In this document: positions 16,771 to 24,478 of the stretch, piece by piece
How positions within the stretch are numbered: position 1 is the stretch's first letter
Layout: the number at the start of each line of letters is the position of its first letter
NCBI GenBank assembly: GCA_036504515.1
Contig: DASXVA010000012.1
Coordinates: 496,001 to 560,000 of the forward strand
Source: AWTP1-18 sp036504515
Lineage (GTDB): Bacteria > Pseudomonadota > Gammaproteobacteria > Burkholderiales > Rhodocyclaceae
Direction: 5' to 3'
Length of the DNA: 64,000 bases
Position numbers and translations under genes: made by a program
Notes under the pieces: generated by a model
Database searches by the model: none
The model's input: only the letters and a program-made list of their open reading frames with translations
Told to the model about the DNA's origin: nothing

Positions 16771-17523
16771 ATGAGCCGAAAATCCATGGTCTGGATCGTC
16801 GATGACGACCCGGAATTGCGTAGCCTGCTGGACACCTTTCTCTCGGAACAGGAGTTCGATGTACGCACATTTCCTGATACCCGGGACGTTGAACGACGCC
16901 TGAGCCGGGAGCGGCCGGACATCCTCGTCCTTGATCGCATGCTTGAAGGGGAAGATGGCCTTGACCTGTGCCGCCGCATTCGCGCCAACGGAGACGATGT
17001 GCCCATCATCATGCTCACCGCCAAGAGCGAAGCGGTAGATCGCATCGTGGGCATCGAAAGTGGTGCCGACGACTACCTGGGCAAGCCCTTCGTACCCCGG
17101 GAACTGACGGCCCGTATCCAGGCCGTATTGCGCCGCCGTACGCCGCTGCCCGCCGGCGCCCCGGTTCTCGATCAGGACTGCCTCAGCTTCGGCGCCTGCC
17201 GGCTGGACTTTGCCAGCCGAACCCTGTGGCGCAACGAGGAAAAGCTGTCCCTCACCTCCGGCGAGTTTTCCCTACTGACAGCCCTGGTCCGTCATCCCCA
17301 CCGCCCCCTGACTCGGGAACGTTTGGTGGAGCTTGCCCGGGGCCCCGGCTCGGCAACCTTTGAGCGCAGCATCGATGTGCAGGTATCCCGCCTGCGCAAG
17401 ATGATCGAAGTCAATCCGGCCAAGCCCCAGTACATCCAGACCGTCTGGGGCTACGGCTACGTCTTCGTCCCGGACACGCCCTCTACGCAAACGGCCCCTG
17501 AATTAGCCACCGAATTATCGTGA
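16771..17523 (+). CDS. OmpR-family response regulator
   Basis: A 250-residue regulator with a receiver domain (VWIVDDDPELRSLLD; phosphoacceptor Asp55 in ILVLDRMLEGEDG; Lys in YLGKPF) and a C-terminal winged helix ending in IDVQVSRLRKMIE and VWGYGYVFVPD. It is closest in layout to OmpR/RisA/CvsR-type regulators. The ATG at 16771 is used because the receiver begins seven residues later; the frame is open for 46 codons upstream but these do not look like protein. The stop overlaps the kinase GTG start (GTGA). Calcium- or envelope-linked control is suggested by the EF-hand and Spy-like genes that follow. Confidence 0.92.
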   Translation: MSRKSMVWIVDDDPELRSLLDTFLSEQEFDVRTFPDTRDVERRLSRERPDILVLDRMLEGEDGLDLCRRIRANGDDVPIIMLTAKSEAVDRIVGIESGADDYLGKPFVPRELTARIQAVLRRRTPLPAGAPVLDQDCLSFGACRLDFASRTLWRNEEKLSLTSGEFSLLTALVRHPHRPLTRERLVELARGPGSATFERSIDVQVSRLRKMIEVNPAKPQYIQTVWGYGYVFVPDTPSTQTAPELATELS

Positions 17524-18860
17524 AGCTGGGTTTCAATTCCCTTTACCTGCGGCTGGTATTGGTCCTGGCCACGGCCCTGGTCGCCGGCTTTGTCACCATG
17601 GGTTTTCTGTTTCACCGCCATATCGAACAGGACCGAGCCAAAGGCGTACGCCACGGCATGGCCGGTCAGATTCGGCTAATTGAAAACCTGCTGACGCAAT
17701 ATCCCCAGGCCTCCATCCCCGACGATATGGGACTCCTGATCTACCGGGGTGATACCCCCCGTGGCACGGAGGTAGATACGTCCTTCTTCTCATCAGACAT
17801 CGCTCGCCGCATCAGCGAAGACCTGGGGCATCCAGTAGAGATGAGGCATAGCAAGCAGCCCGATGGCGGCCTATGGATACGTTTGGCCGTCCCTGACCCC
17901 ACTTGGTTGCGCATTCCACTACCGGGCCGCCCCGGAGGACCGGGCCCCGATGCTCCTGGCGGCCCGGGCGGTCCTCCGGGGCCTCCCGGTCCGGGAGGAC
18001 CGGGGGGGCCGGGACTCGAACCCTGGACCTGGGGCTTGCTGGTCAGCTTCTTTATCGTCTTCGTCGGCGGCATGGCCCTGCTGTGGCGGGTACAGGTTCC
18101 CCTGCGCAAACTTGAGCAAGCCCTGGATGCAACGCGACCCACCATGGCGCCCCAGCCCCTTGAGCTGAAGGGGCCCGGGGAGGTTCAGCGTCTGGCTGAA
18201 CGCTTCAACCGCATGACGGCACGGCTCTATCAATACGAACAGGATCGGGAAGTCATGCTGGCGGGAGTTGCCCATGATCTGCGGGCCCCGGTTACAAGGT
18301 TGCGGCTGCAATTGGAGCTGGAGAACAGCGCCCGACGCAACGCCATGCTGTGCAACCTGGACAGCATTGAAGCCATCGTCGACCAGTTCCTTCTCTACGC
18401 CCGTGGCGGCGAGAGCGAAGCGGCAACGGAATGGGACATGAATGCATTCCTTGCCGAAGTCACCGCCCCCTATGAAGAACAGGGTGTGAACTATTCGCTG
18501 CAGGAAGACCGCGACATCATTGCCCCCATCCAACCCAGCAGCCTGCGCCGAGCCCTGTGCAACCTGATTGAAAATTCCCTCGAATACGGCAGCAAACCGG
18601 TCGAGGTTTCCTTGCAGCAACAGGATCACCAGATCATTTTCACCGTGCGTGATCACGGCCCCGGTATCGCCGAGAAGGATTGGGCCCGAGCCCTGCGCCC
18701 CTTTACCCGACTAGACGATGCCCGGGCTCGCCAAGGCCATTGTGGCTTGGGTCTTGCCATTGCCTGCCGCATTGCCGAATCCCACGGCGGCACCCTCACC
18801 CTGGAAAACGCCACTGATGGCGGCCTGCTGGCTCGGCTGTCCTTGCCGATCAAGCCCTGA
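17520..18860 (+). CDS. EnvZ-like sensor histidine kinase with a collagen-like Gly/Pro tract
   Basis: A 446-residue kinase: TM1 about 9-31, TM2 about 170-189, HAMP, His252 in GVAHDLRAPVTRLR (EnvZ/RisS-type H-box), N-box LCNLIENSLEYG, G-boxes RDHGPGIAEKDW and GHCGLGLAIACRIAE. The odd feature is periplasmic: residues 134-165 are almost only Gly and Pro (PGGPGPDAPGGPGGPPGPP and on), ending just before TM2, where a sensor normally has a rigid helix that relays the signal. The GTG start overlaps the regulator stop. EnvZ-type kinases sense envelope state; with an EF-hand protein next door a Ca2+ input is possible but unproven. Confidence 0.9.
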   Translation: MKLGFNSLYLRLVLVLATALVAGFVTMGFLFHRHIEQDRAKGVRHGMAGQIRLIENLLTQYPQASIPDDMGLLIYRGDTPRGTEVDTSFFSSDIARRISEDLGHPVEMRHSKQPDGGLWIRLAVPDPTWLRIPLPGRPGGPGPDAPGGPGGPPGPPGPGGPGGPGLEPWTWGLLVSFFIVFVGGMALLWRVQVPLRKLEQALDATRPTMAPQPLELKGPGEVQRLAERFNRMTARLYQYEQDREVMLAGVAHDLRAPVTRLRLQLELENSARRNAMLCNLDSIEAIVDQFLLYARGGESEAATEWDMNAFLAEVTAPYEEQGVNYSLQEDRDIIAPIQPSSLRRALCNLIENSLEYGSKPVEVSLQQQDHQIIFTVRDHGPGIAEKDWARALRPFTRLDDARARQGHCGLGLAIACRIAESHGGTLTLENATDGGLLARLSLPIKP

Positions 18861-19248
18861 ATTTCGAAAAAAACGGCAATATTGGCCGCTTGCCGGCAAT
18901 AAACACACAACTCCAGGCGGCAAGCTTTGCCCATCAAAGACACCGTCACCTGCGTCTCAAAGATGACAGATGTGAACAGGTTATTAATGAAATATTAATA
19001 ACATTTTTCATCTTTCACACATCACCACAAACCCAGTAACCATGCGGGTTTACGTCAATCAAAAATCGTAATTTCTGTTAACACTTTACCCCTGCAAACG
19101 GGCTCATATTTCGCTGAGTAAAACCGTTACCGGATACATGAGCCTGCAGGAGTAACACTTACGCTGTTCTACCCCGTCAAGCTCGACTACCGGTATTTCC
19201 AGACCTGAATCCCGGGTTTTTAAAATCCCTCACTTCAAGGAGTACATC
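18861..19248. other. Long promoter region before the EF-hand gene
   Basis: 388 bp with no gene I can support. It turns abruptly AT-rich at about 18970-19090, unlike its surroundings, and contains an ATTAAT direct/inverted repeat (18981-19001), TTTCACA (19013-19019) and two TAACACTT words (19079-19086, 19153-19160). An AAGGAG ribosome site precedes the EF-hand ATG. The length and density of repeats suggest multi-site control of the EF-hand gene. Confidence 0.55.
18981..19001. promoter_or_regulatory. TTATTAAT-N5-ATTAATAA repeat, candidate response-regulator site
   Basis: A perfect 8-bp inverted repeat with 5-bp spacer. Because ATTAAT is itself palindromic it also reads as a direct repeat ATTAAT-N5-ATTAAT with an 11-bp period, the spacing typical of OmpR-family dimers. 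It is about 120 bp past the kinase stop and 250 bp before the EF-hand start. A role as an UP-element-like or curved AT-rich sequence is the alternative. Confidence 0.4.
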
Positions 19249-20013
19249 ATGGTGAGCAGTGTGAGTAGTAGCAGCCTTGCTTCCAGCTGGGCCAGCCAGA
19301 TATTCTCGAAACTCGATACCAAGAATCAAGGCTACATCGACAAGAGCACGCTTCAGGATGCGTTCAGCAGTATCGATTCATCCTCAAGCAGCAGCAGTTC
19401 CAGTTCCAGTTCCACCAATGTGGATCAGTTGTTCTCCAGCATCGACAGCGACAACGATGGCAAGATCACTCAGAGCGAACTGACCACCACCCTGCAAAAG
19501 GTTGCCGACCAGCTCAACAGCCAGTTCGACCAGTCTCGCATGGGCATGGGTGGCGGAGGTCCTGGCGGCCCTGGCGGAGCCGGTGGTCCTCCTCCTGGCC
19601 CTCCTCCCAGCGGTGATAGTGACGGCGACAGCGATGACTCCGGCTTCACCAAGGATCAACTGACCCAGCAACTACAGGACAGCAGCTCCTCTTCTGATAC
19701 CAAGCGCACCGACCTGATCTCCAGCATCGTCAGCAACTTCGACAAAGCGGACAGTGATGGCGATGGCAAGGTGACGCGCAAGGAAGCCATGGCCTATGAC
19801 CAGTCAGTCAATGGCACATCCTCCGCATCCTCGTCCACAGGCACTGTTGCCAGCACCAGCAGCTCAAGCAGCTCCAGTAGCGGCACCAGTACCAGCAGCA
19901 ACAGCGACTCCGCCGTCTTGTCGCAAATACTGAAACTGATGCAGGCCTATGGTTCTAACAGTAACGATTCAGCCTACAGCCTGCTCGCCAACAGCATCTC
20001 CGTCTCGGCCTGA
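19249..20013 (+). CDS. EF-hand calcium-binding protein, Ser-rich
   Basis: A 254-residue acidic protein with four EF-hand-like loops: degenerate near 23-34 (DTKNQGYIDKST), canonical near 66-77 (DSDNDGKITQSE), degenerate near 126-137, and canonical near 169-180 (DSDGDGKVTRKE), with ligands at positions 1, 3, 5 and 12 in the canonical ones. Ser runs (44-55 and 203-211) and a Gly/Pro tract (100-120) link the domains. There is no Sec signal peptide or TM; the Ser-rich N-terminus and non-polar C-terminus leave non-classical export open. It follows the two-component pair and ends in a strong terminator. It is a likely Ca2+ buffer or sensor regulated by that pair. Confidence 0.88.
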   Translation: MVSSVSSSSLASSWASQIFSKLDTKNQGYIDKSTLQDAFSSIDSSSSSSSSSSSSTNVDQLFSSIDSDNDGKITQSELTTTLQKVADQLNSQFDQSRMGMGGGGPGGPGGAGGPPPGPPPSGDSDGDSDDSGFTKDQLTQQLQDSSSSSDTKRTDLISSIVSNFDKADSDGDGKVTRKEAMAYDQSVNGTSSASSSTGTVASTSSSSSSSSGTSTSSNSDSAVLSQILKLMQAYGSNSNDSAYSLLANSISVSA

Positions 20014-20035
20014 CTCCCGGCCAGACCGCAGCCCC

Positions 20036-20061
20036 AGGGACCTTCGGGTCCCTTTTTCTTT
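20036..20061 (+). terminator. Rho-independent terminator after the EF-hand gene
   Basis: AGGGACC-TTCG-GGTCCCT, a perfect stem with a stable UUCG-type loop, followed by TTTTCTTT. It begins 23 bp past the stop and separates the EF-hand gene from the Spy-like gene. Confidence 0.92.
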
Positions 20062-20213
20062 GGTAATTCCCGTCATCACGGGAGTGGAAAAACAGTGCGC
20101 GCGGAAACATATCGTTACCAAGCGTTGCCTGCCGTACATGATGCAGCAACATCCTCTGCGTAAAGTGCATCTCCATCGAAGGAGACATTTCCTTCGCGAT
20201 TAAGGAGAGCACA

Positions 20214-20813
20214 ATGATAAATACCCCATCAATCAACAACAATGGCTACATTAACCGCCTCCAACTTGGCGTTATCAAAGCCACCGCATTGCTTGTCGGT
20301 CTCGGCATCGGACTATCTGCTCAGGCAGCACCTGACGAGAGCACCTCCCGTAGCGCCCCCAGTGTCGAAAAGTCAGCACCACAGCACTATCACGGGAACA
20401 CTCGTGGCCACGGCATGGATACAGAGTGCGGCCCACAGGATCGCCTGGAAAAGCTGCACAAGCAATTGTCTCTGGACAGCAAGCAGGAGGTACTTTGGAA
20501 CAATGCAAAAACCCACACAGATCAGCTTCGTGACGAATTCATGAAGGACCGGGATCAGCGTCGCGAGAACATGAAGAAGCCCCTGGAAGGCAAGGCTCCT
20601 GATCTGCGAGCCATCGCTGCCGACCAAGACAAGCAGCAGGAAGTCCGGCAACAAAAACTCAAGGCTGCCCGGGAAGAGTGGCTGAAGCTTTACGATGTAC
20701 TGAACAGCGAACAGAAACAGCAAGCAAGCGAGTTTCTCCTTGGACAAATTGGCATGTTTCCTCCTCCTGGCCCCCGAGGCGGTGACCGTGCCCCGGGCAG
20801 CCCTGCCCGTTAA
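20214..20813 (+). CDS. Spy/CpxP-like periplasmic protein
   Basis: A 199-residue exported protein. An N-terminal signal peptide ends near LSAQAAPDES (cleavage around residue 42). The mature part is almost wholly helical and highly charged (RLEKLHKQLSLDSKQEVLWN; LNSEQKQQASEFLL), with two LTxxQ-like positions, as in Spy, CpxP and other ATP-independent periplasmic chaperones or stress sensors. The C-terminus is Gly/Pro-rich (PPPGPRGGDRAPGSPAR), echoing the EF-hand and kinase tracts. It has its own leader and GGAG site (20203-20210) and lies between two terminators, so it is probably expressed separately. CpxP-like proteins often inhibit a cognate EnvZ/CpxA-type kinase, which makes the upstream kinase a natural partner. 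Confidence 0.8.
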   Translation: MINTPSINNNGYINRLQLGVIKATALLVGLGIGLSAQAAPDESTSRSAPSVEKSAPQHYHGNTRGHGMDTECGPQDRLEKLHKQLSLDSKQEVLWNNAKTHTDQLRDEFMKDRDQRRENMKKPLEGKAPDLRAIAADQDKQQEVRQQKLKAAREEWLKLYDVLNSEQKQQASEFLLGQIGMFPPPGPRGGDRAPGSPAR

Positions 20814-20852
20814 AACTGCTTTTGATTAATTTCCCTCCCTGGGATATGGCTT

Positions 20853-20879
20853 GGGGGTGCTTCGGCACCTCCTTTTTTA
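20853..20879 (+). terminator. Rho-independent terminator after the Spy-like gene
   Basis: GGGGGTGC-TTCG-GCACCTCC (one G-U pair) followed by TTTTTTATTT. It lies between the Spy-like gene and the ATG of the lipoprotein hydrolase at 20894, so it would attenuate read-through into the hydrolase. Confidence 0.9.
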
Positions 20880-20893
20880 TTTCCGGAGCTTTC

Positions 20894-22087
20894 ATGAAAA
20901 AATTTCCCGTCAGCCCCCAGCGCGCCGGTCAAGTCGGCTTGTTCTCCCTTGCCCTGTTGGCGGGTTGCGCCAGTCCGCCAACACCGCCGAGAAATAACGA
21001 CATCCAGGTTCAGCAGCAAATCGGTAAAGGCTATCTCAGCGAAGAACAGTTTTCGCTACGGACCACGCCGGTCTCCTGGCTTGCGGAAGGACACAGTTTC
21101 GATTTCATTTTCAGCACCCCCGTTCGCCCCGGGAAATATCCCTTGGTGATCTACCTGCCGGGCCTGGGTGAATCTCGCATGGCAGGTGAACTCTGGCGTA
21201 CGGCCTGGGCCCAGGCGGGCTATGCCGTGCTCTCCATCCAATTGCTGGTCGAAGACGGACAAGCCTGGCAATCCCCGGCGGCGCGTAACGGAGACTTTCG
21301 CGCCCTGGCCCGGGAAAGGTTTTCCGGTCCGGTAATGGCAAGCCGCCAAAAAGCGTTGCGCGCCTTGATCGACAGTCTGCACAAGCACAGCACCGATGCC
21401 ATTCTGGAAAACACCGACTTGTCACGCATTGTCCTGGCTGGCTATGACCTGGGTGCTTACACCGCCATGGTGGCTGCAGGAGAAAAAACAAAGGGCAACC
21501 TGACGACGAGTCAGCGCCTGCCGGTTGCCGGCGTCATTGCCCTGAGCCCCTATGCCGACTTTTCCGGCCCCAGCTTTGAAACTCGCTACAGCGACCTTAC
21601 CCTACCCGTCATGTCCGTAACGGGAGCTGGCGATATTGATAGCTATGGCGCCGTATCGTCTGCCGCCCTTCGCACGGCGCCCTTTCAGCAGATGCCAGCC
21701 GGTGGGAAATATCTGCTGTCCATTGACGATGCGTCCCATGAACTGCTGGCGGGCAATGTCATGAGTACCACTCCCGAAAGTGGCAAGAACAGGCCCGTAG
21801 AAAGAGGCGACAACAAAGAAGGCCGAGGCAGGGAAGGAGGACGGGGTGGAAGCTCCCGAGGAGGCCCCGGCAGCAGCGAAGGCATGGGCAGCATGCCCAG
21901 TGGTGGCGGAAATCGGTTAGCCGGTGGCCTGGGACAGAATGGCGATGTCTATGTGCAACCCGCGATCCGTTCAGTGACGACCGCTTTTCTCGACAGCCTG
22001 ATCAAACAGGACGAGATTGCTCAGGAGTGGCTACGGCGGGATGCACGTCGCTGGCTGCGCGAAACCGGCAGCCTGGCCGTCCGTTGA
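20894..22087 (+). CDS. Alpha/beta-hydrolase-fold lipoprotein with Asp at the nucleophile position
   Basis: A 397-residue predicted lipoprotein: a short basic N-terminus and hydrophobic segment end in the lipobox LLAGC. The body matches PAF-acetylhydrolase/dienelactone-hydrolase-like enzymes: YPLVIYLPGLGESR supplies the oxyanion region, SVTGAGDIDSYG a likely acid, and DDASHELLAG the catalytic His. The nucleophile elbow reads VLAGYDLGAYTA, so Asp185 replaces the expected Ser (GxDxG, not GxSxG). A Gly/Arg/Ser-rich insert (about 297-355) precedes the last helices. The ATG at 20894 is chosen because it starts the signal sequence. The short gap after the terminator suggests weak coupling to the Spy-like gene. 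The substrate is unknown. Confidence 0.82.
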   Translation: MKKFPVSPQRAGQVGLFSLALLAGCASPPTPPRNNDIQVQQQIGKGYLSEEQFSLRTTPVSWLAEGHSFDFIFSTPVRPGKYPLVIYLPGLGESRMAGELWRTAWAQAGYAVLSIQLLVEDGQAWQSPAARNGDFRALARERFSGPVMASRQKALRALIDSLHKHSTDAILENTDLSRIVLAGYDLGAYTAMVAAGEKTKGNLTTSQRLPVAGVIALSPYADFSGPSFETRYSDLTLPVMSVTGAGDIDSYGAVSSAALRTAPFQQMPAGGKYLLSIDDASHELLAGNVMSTTPESGKNRPVERGDNKEGRGREGGRGGSSRGGPGSSEGMGSMPSGGGNRLAGGLGQNGDVYVQPAIRSVTTAFLDSLIKQDEIAQEWLRRDARRWLRETGSLAVR

Positions 22088-22123
22088 GTTGATGCATACC
22101 GACCGGCTTGGCCGGATGCGGAT

Positions 22124-22148
22124 GATCGGGAGGCTTGGCCTCCCGATC
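22124..22148. terminator. Hairpin between convergent hydrolase and chemoreceptor genes
   Basis: GATCGGGAGGC-TTG-GCCTCCCGATC is a perfect 11-bp stem; a second, smaller hairpin CCGGC-TTG-GCCGG lies at 22103-22115. On the plus strand TACTTCTC follows, a weak U-tract. Position between two converging genes fits a bidirectional terminator. Confidence 0.65.
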
Positions 22149-22154
22149 TACTTC

Positions 22155-24251
22155 TCAATGCTTGACTAGCTCGAACCGCGAGACCAAGTCACTCATCTGT
22201 CCTGCAGTGACTGACAATTGCTCGACAGACTTCCAGGCCTCCAGAGCTGAGGAAGTATTTTGATCGATCAGTGAAGAGACTTTTTCAATCGTGGAGGCGA
22301 CATCCTCACTGGCGATACTTTGTTGCCGTGCCGCTTCTGCAATGTGCTGAGCCATGGTGGCAACCTCTTCGCTGGAGCCACGGACCTGATCAAGACCGTC
22401 GACGCTGGTGCGCATCATGCCGATACCGTCCTTCACCTCAGTAACGGCCTGTTCCATAGATCGCACGGCGATTGCTGTGACACTCTGGAACTCCGTCACC
22501 ATGGAGGAAATGTCGGTGGTACTGGCAGTGGTACGTTCGGCCAGCTTGCGTACTTCATCCGCAACCACGGCAAAGCCACGACCCTGCTCTCCGGCCCGGG
22601 CAGCTTCAATCGCGGCATTTAGCGCCAGCAGGTTGGTTTGATCGGCAATCTCCTTGATGGCGTTGGTAATTTCACCGATACGCTGAATGGACTGGTTAAG
22701 TTTGTCGATAGAGGCGCTAGATGTCTGCACCGATTCAACAACCCGATTGGTCGCATTCATACTTTCCGACAAACTTGTCGTCGTATCGCTCACCAGGCGC
22801 CGTGAAGTCGAAGCCGCATCTGCCGTAGTCCCAGCGCTATCTGCCACTTCAACCACTGACTGAGAAAACTCTTCCGTGGTGGCGGCGACACTCTGAACAC
22901 GATCCCGTTGTTCCCGGGATTGATCAACGACACGGCTCATTTCCCCTTCGAGATGCTTGCAGCCGCCACCAATCCGGGATGACGCCGTACGGATTTCATC
23001 CAGCATGACCTTAAGGTTGACCTGCATACAAGCCAGTTCATTGATCAGCTGTCCGGTTTCATCAAGACGATCCGTCTTGATTTCATCGGTCAGGACCCCT
23101 TGGGAAATCCGCATGAAATAACGGATTGCCTGCTGGATGGGATGGACGATGGCTTGAGTCAGCAGCACACCCGAAATAACAGTAAGCAAAAGCCCCAGAA
23201 CAGTGGCGCCAATACTGAGATTGCGGATCAGTGTGTAACGGGATTCGGCATCCGCATAGGCTTGCTCACCGGTCTTGATGATGTATTGCTGCAACTGCGC
23301 CCCCTTGGCCACGACGTCCTTGTAGAGGGGATTCATCTTGGTCAGCAGCAGAATGTTTGCCTGCTGGAAATCACCGGCTTTGATGGCATCCCGCGCGGGG
23401 CTAGTACCTTCCTTGGAGAAAGCATCCCTTGCTTCGAAGAACTCCTTGGCGAAGGCCGCTTCTTCTGCGGACGCCTGGTGCTTGCCATACTCGGCGCGCA
23501 AGCCTTCAATCACTTCACGGTTCTTCAGCGTGGCCTCGATATGCATGCTCACGGGGTGATCGTGGAGCTTGAGAAAAGGATTATCAGGTGCGTGCTGCAA
23601 CGCGAGCATGACCTGGGAACGGTTGTCGCCCATGACCTGAATCATCTGGGCAATGGCCATGGCTGGCTTCAACTGTTCCTCATGGGCGTTGTGCAAAGCA
23701 CTGTTGCTCGCCGCCATACCGAACAGGCCAAGGCCGGCCAAAGCAATCAGCAATACGCCGAAAAAGCCCATGGTCGCAGCCAACCGGGTGCGCAGACTAA
23801 TGCGCTTCATCAAGCTCGGAGTGGAGTCAAGCTTGGTGGACTTGTTTTCCCTCAGCGTGGCGTACAACGCCTCGGCCGCTTGAATTTTGGCGCGACTCGG
23901 TTCCGAACGAACCGACATATAGCCGTCGATCTTGTCATTTTTCAGAATGGGCACGACAAAAGCATCCACCCAGTAATGGTCGCCATCCTTGCTGCGATTC
24001 TTGACCAGGCCTTGCCAGGGGCGACCCGCTTTGACCGTGTGCCACAAGTCCTCAAAAGCTTGGGGCGGCATGTCGGGGTGGCGCACCACATTGTGGTTCT
24101 TGCCGATCAACTCATCCCGGGAGAATCCTGAAATATCCAGGAAGGCATCATTGACGTAGGTCAGGGCGCCCTTCAAATCGGTTTTGGAAACAAGATAATG
24201 CCCCCGGGGAAAGGGCTTCTCTTTTTGTGTGACCGGCAAGTTGATCTTCAT
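22155..24251 (-). CDS. Aer-like methyl-accepting chemotaxis protein with N-terminal PAS
   Basis: A 698-residue receptor. Residues about 20-125 form a PAS domain with the Aer-type motifs YVNDAFLDISGFSRDELIG and NVVRHPDMPP, typical of FAD- or redox-sensing aerotaxis receptors. After TM1 (about 160-185) there is an unusually large extracytoplasmic region of roughly 170 residues, TM2 near 355-380, HAMP, and a signalling domain with tip LNAAIEAARAGEQGRGFAVV. Classical Aer lacks a large periplasmic domain, so this receptor may integrate an internal redox signal and an external ligand. The 5' leader carries a c-di-GMP-I riboswitch. GAGTAG lies a few nt before the ATG. Confidence 0.93.
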   Translation of the reverse strand: MKINLPVTQKEKPFPRGHYLVSKTDLKGALTYVNDAFLDISGFSRDELIGKNHNVVRHPDMPPQAFEDLWHTVKAGRPWQGLVKNRSKDGDHYWVDAFVVPILKNDKIDGYMSVRSEPSRAKIQAAEALYATLRENKSTKLDSTPSLMKRISLRTRLAATMGFFGVLLIALAGLGLFGMAASNSALHNAHEEQLKPAMAIAQMIQVMGDNRSQVMLALQHAPDNPFLKLHDHPVSMHIEATLKNREVIEGLRAEYGKHQASAEEAAFAKEFFEARDAFSKEGTSPARDAIKAGDFQQANILLLTKMNPLYKDVVAKGAQLQQYIIKTGEQAYADAESRYTLIRNLSIGATVLGLLLTVISGVLLTQAIVHPIQQAIRYFMRISQGVLTDEIKTDRLDETGQLINELACMQVNLKVMLDEIRTASSRIGGGCKHLEGEMSRVVDQSREQRDRVQSVAATTEEFSQSVVEVADSAGTTADAASTSRRLVSDTTTSLSESMNATNRVVESVQTSSASIDKLNQSIQRIGEITNAIKEIADQTNLLALNAAIEAARAGEQGRGFAVVADEVRKLAERTTASTTDISSMVTEFQSVTAIAVRSMEQAVTEVKDGIGMMRTSVDGLDQVRGSSEEVATMAQHIAEAARQQSIASEDVASTIEKVSSLIDQNTSSALEAWKSVEQLSVTAGQMSDLVSRFELVKH

Positions 24252-24298
24252 AGGCTACTCATTGTTATGAAATTGGAATTCGTGATCCAAAATCACAA

Positions 24299-24392
24299 CC
24301 GGCACCCCCATGACCATAGAACCTGCATCGGGTGCCGGTAGCCTTAGGTTGGGGATTTGCACCCCGGGGTTTCCCACCGGGTCGCCTTTTGA
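24299..24392 (-). ncRNA. Cyclic di-GMP-I (GEMM) riboswitch
   Basis: Read on the minus strand, the leader shows the GEMM architecture. A 5' AAAAGGC pairs with a 3' GCC. A hairpin closed by CCCGG/CCGGG is capped by a GAAA tetraloop. The conserved GCAAA follows, and then both halves of the 11-nt tetraloop receptor, CCTAAG and TATGG. The distal stem is long. GCGACCC replaces the usual GCAAACC in one junction, so it diverges from consensus. It ends 48 nt before the Aer-like receptor ATG. No U-run terminator follows, only a small hairpin (24282-24296), so control may be translational. A plausible -10 (TATAAG) lies upstream near 24410. Confidence 0.82.
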
Positions 24393-24478
24393 CGGTCGTG
24401 TCTTATATGATACTTATACCCTAAGTGATAGATCAACAACTTTAACTATCAACCACTAATACCCGTCAAATCTGAATT

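Noticed and set aside
17920..18030. Gly/Pro tract as evidence of a frameshift or sequencing error in the kinase gene
   Set aside because: The frame continues into a normal TM2, HAMP and kinase domain, so no frame change is needed.
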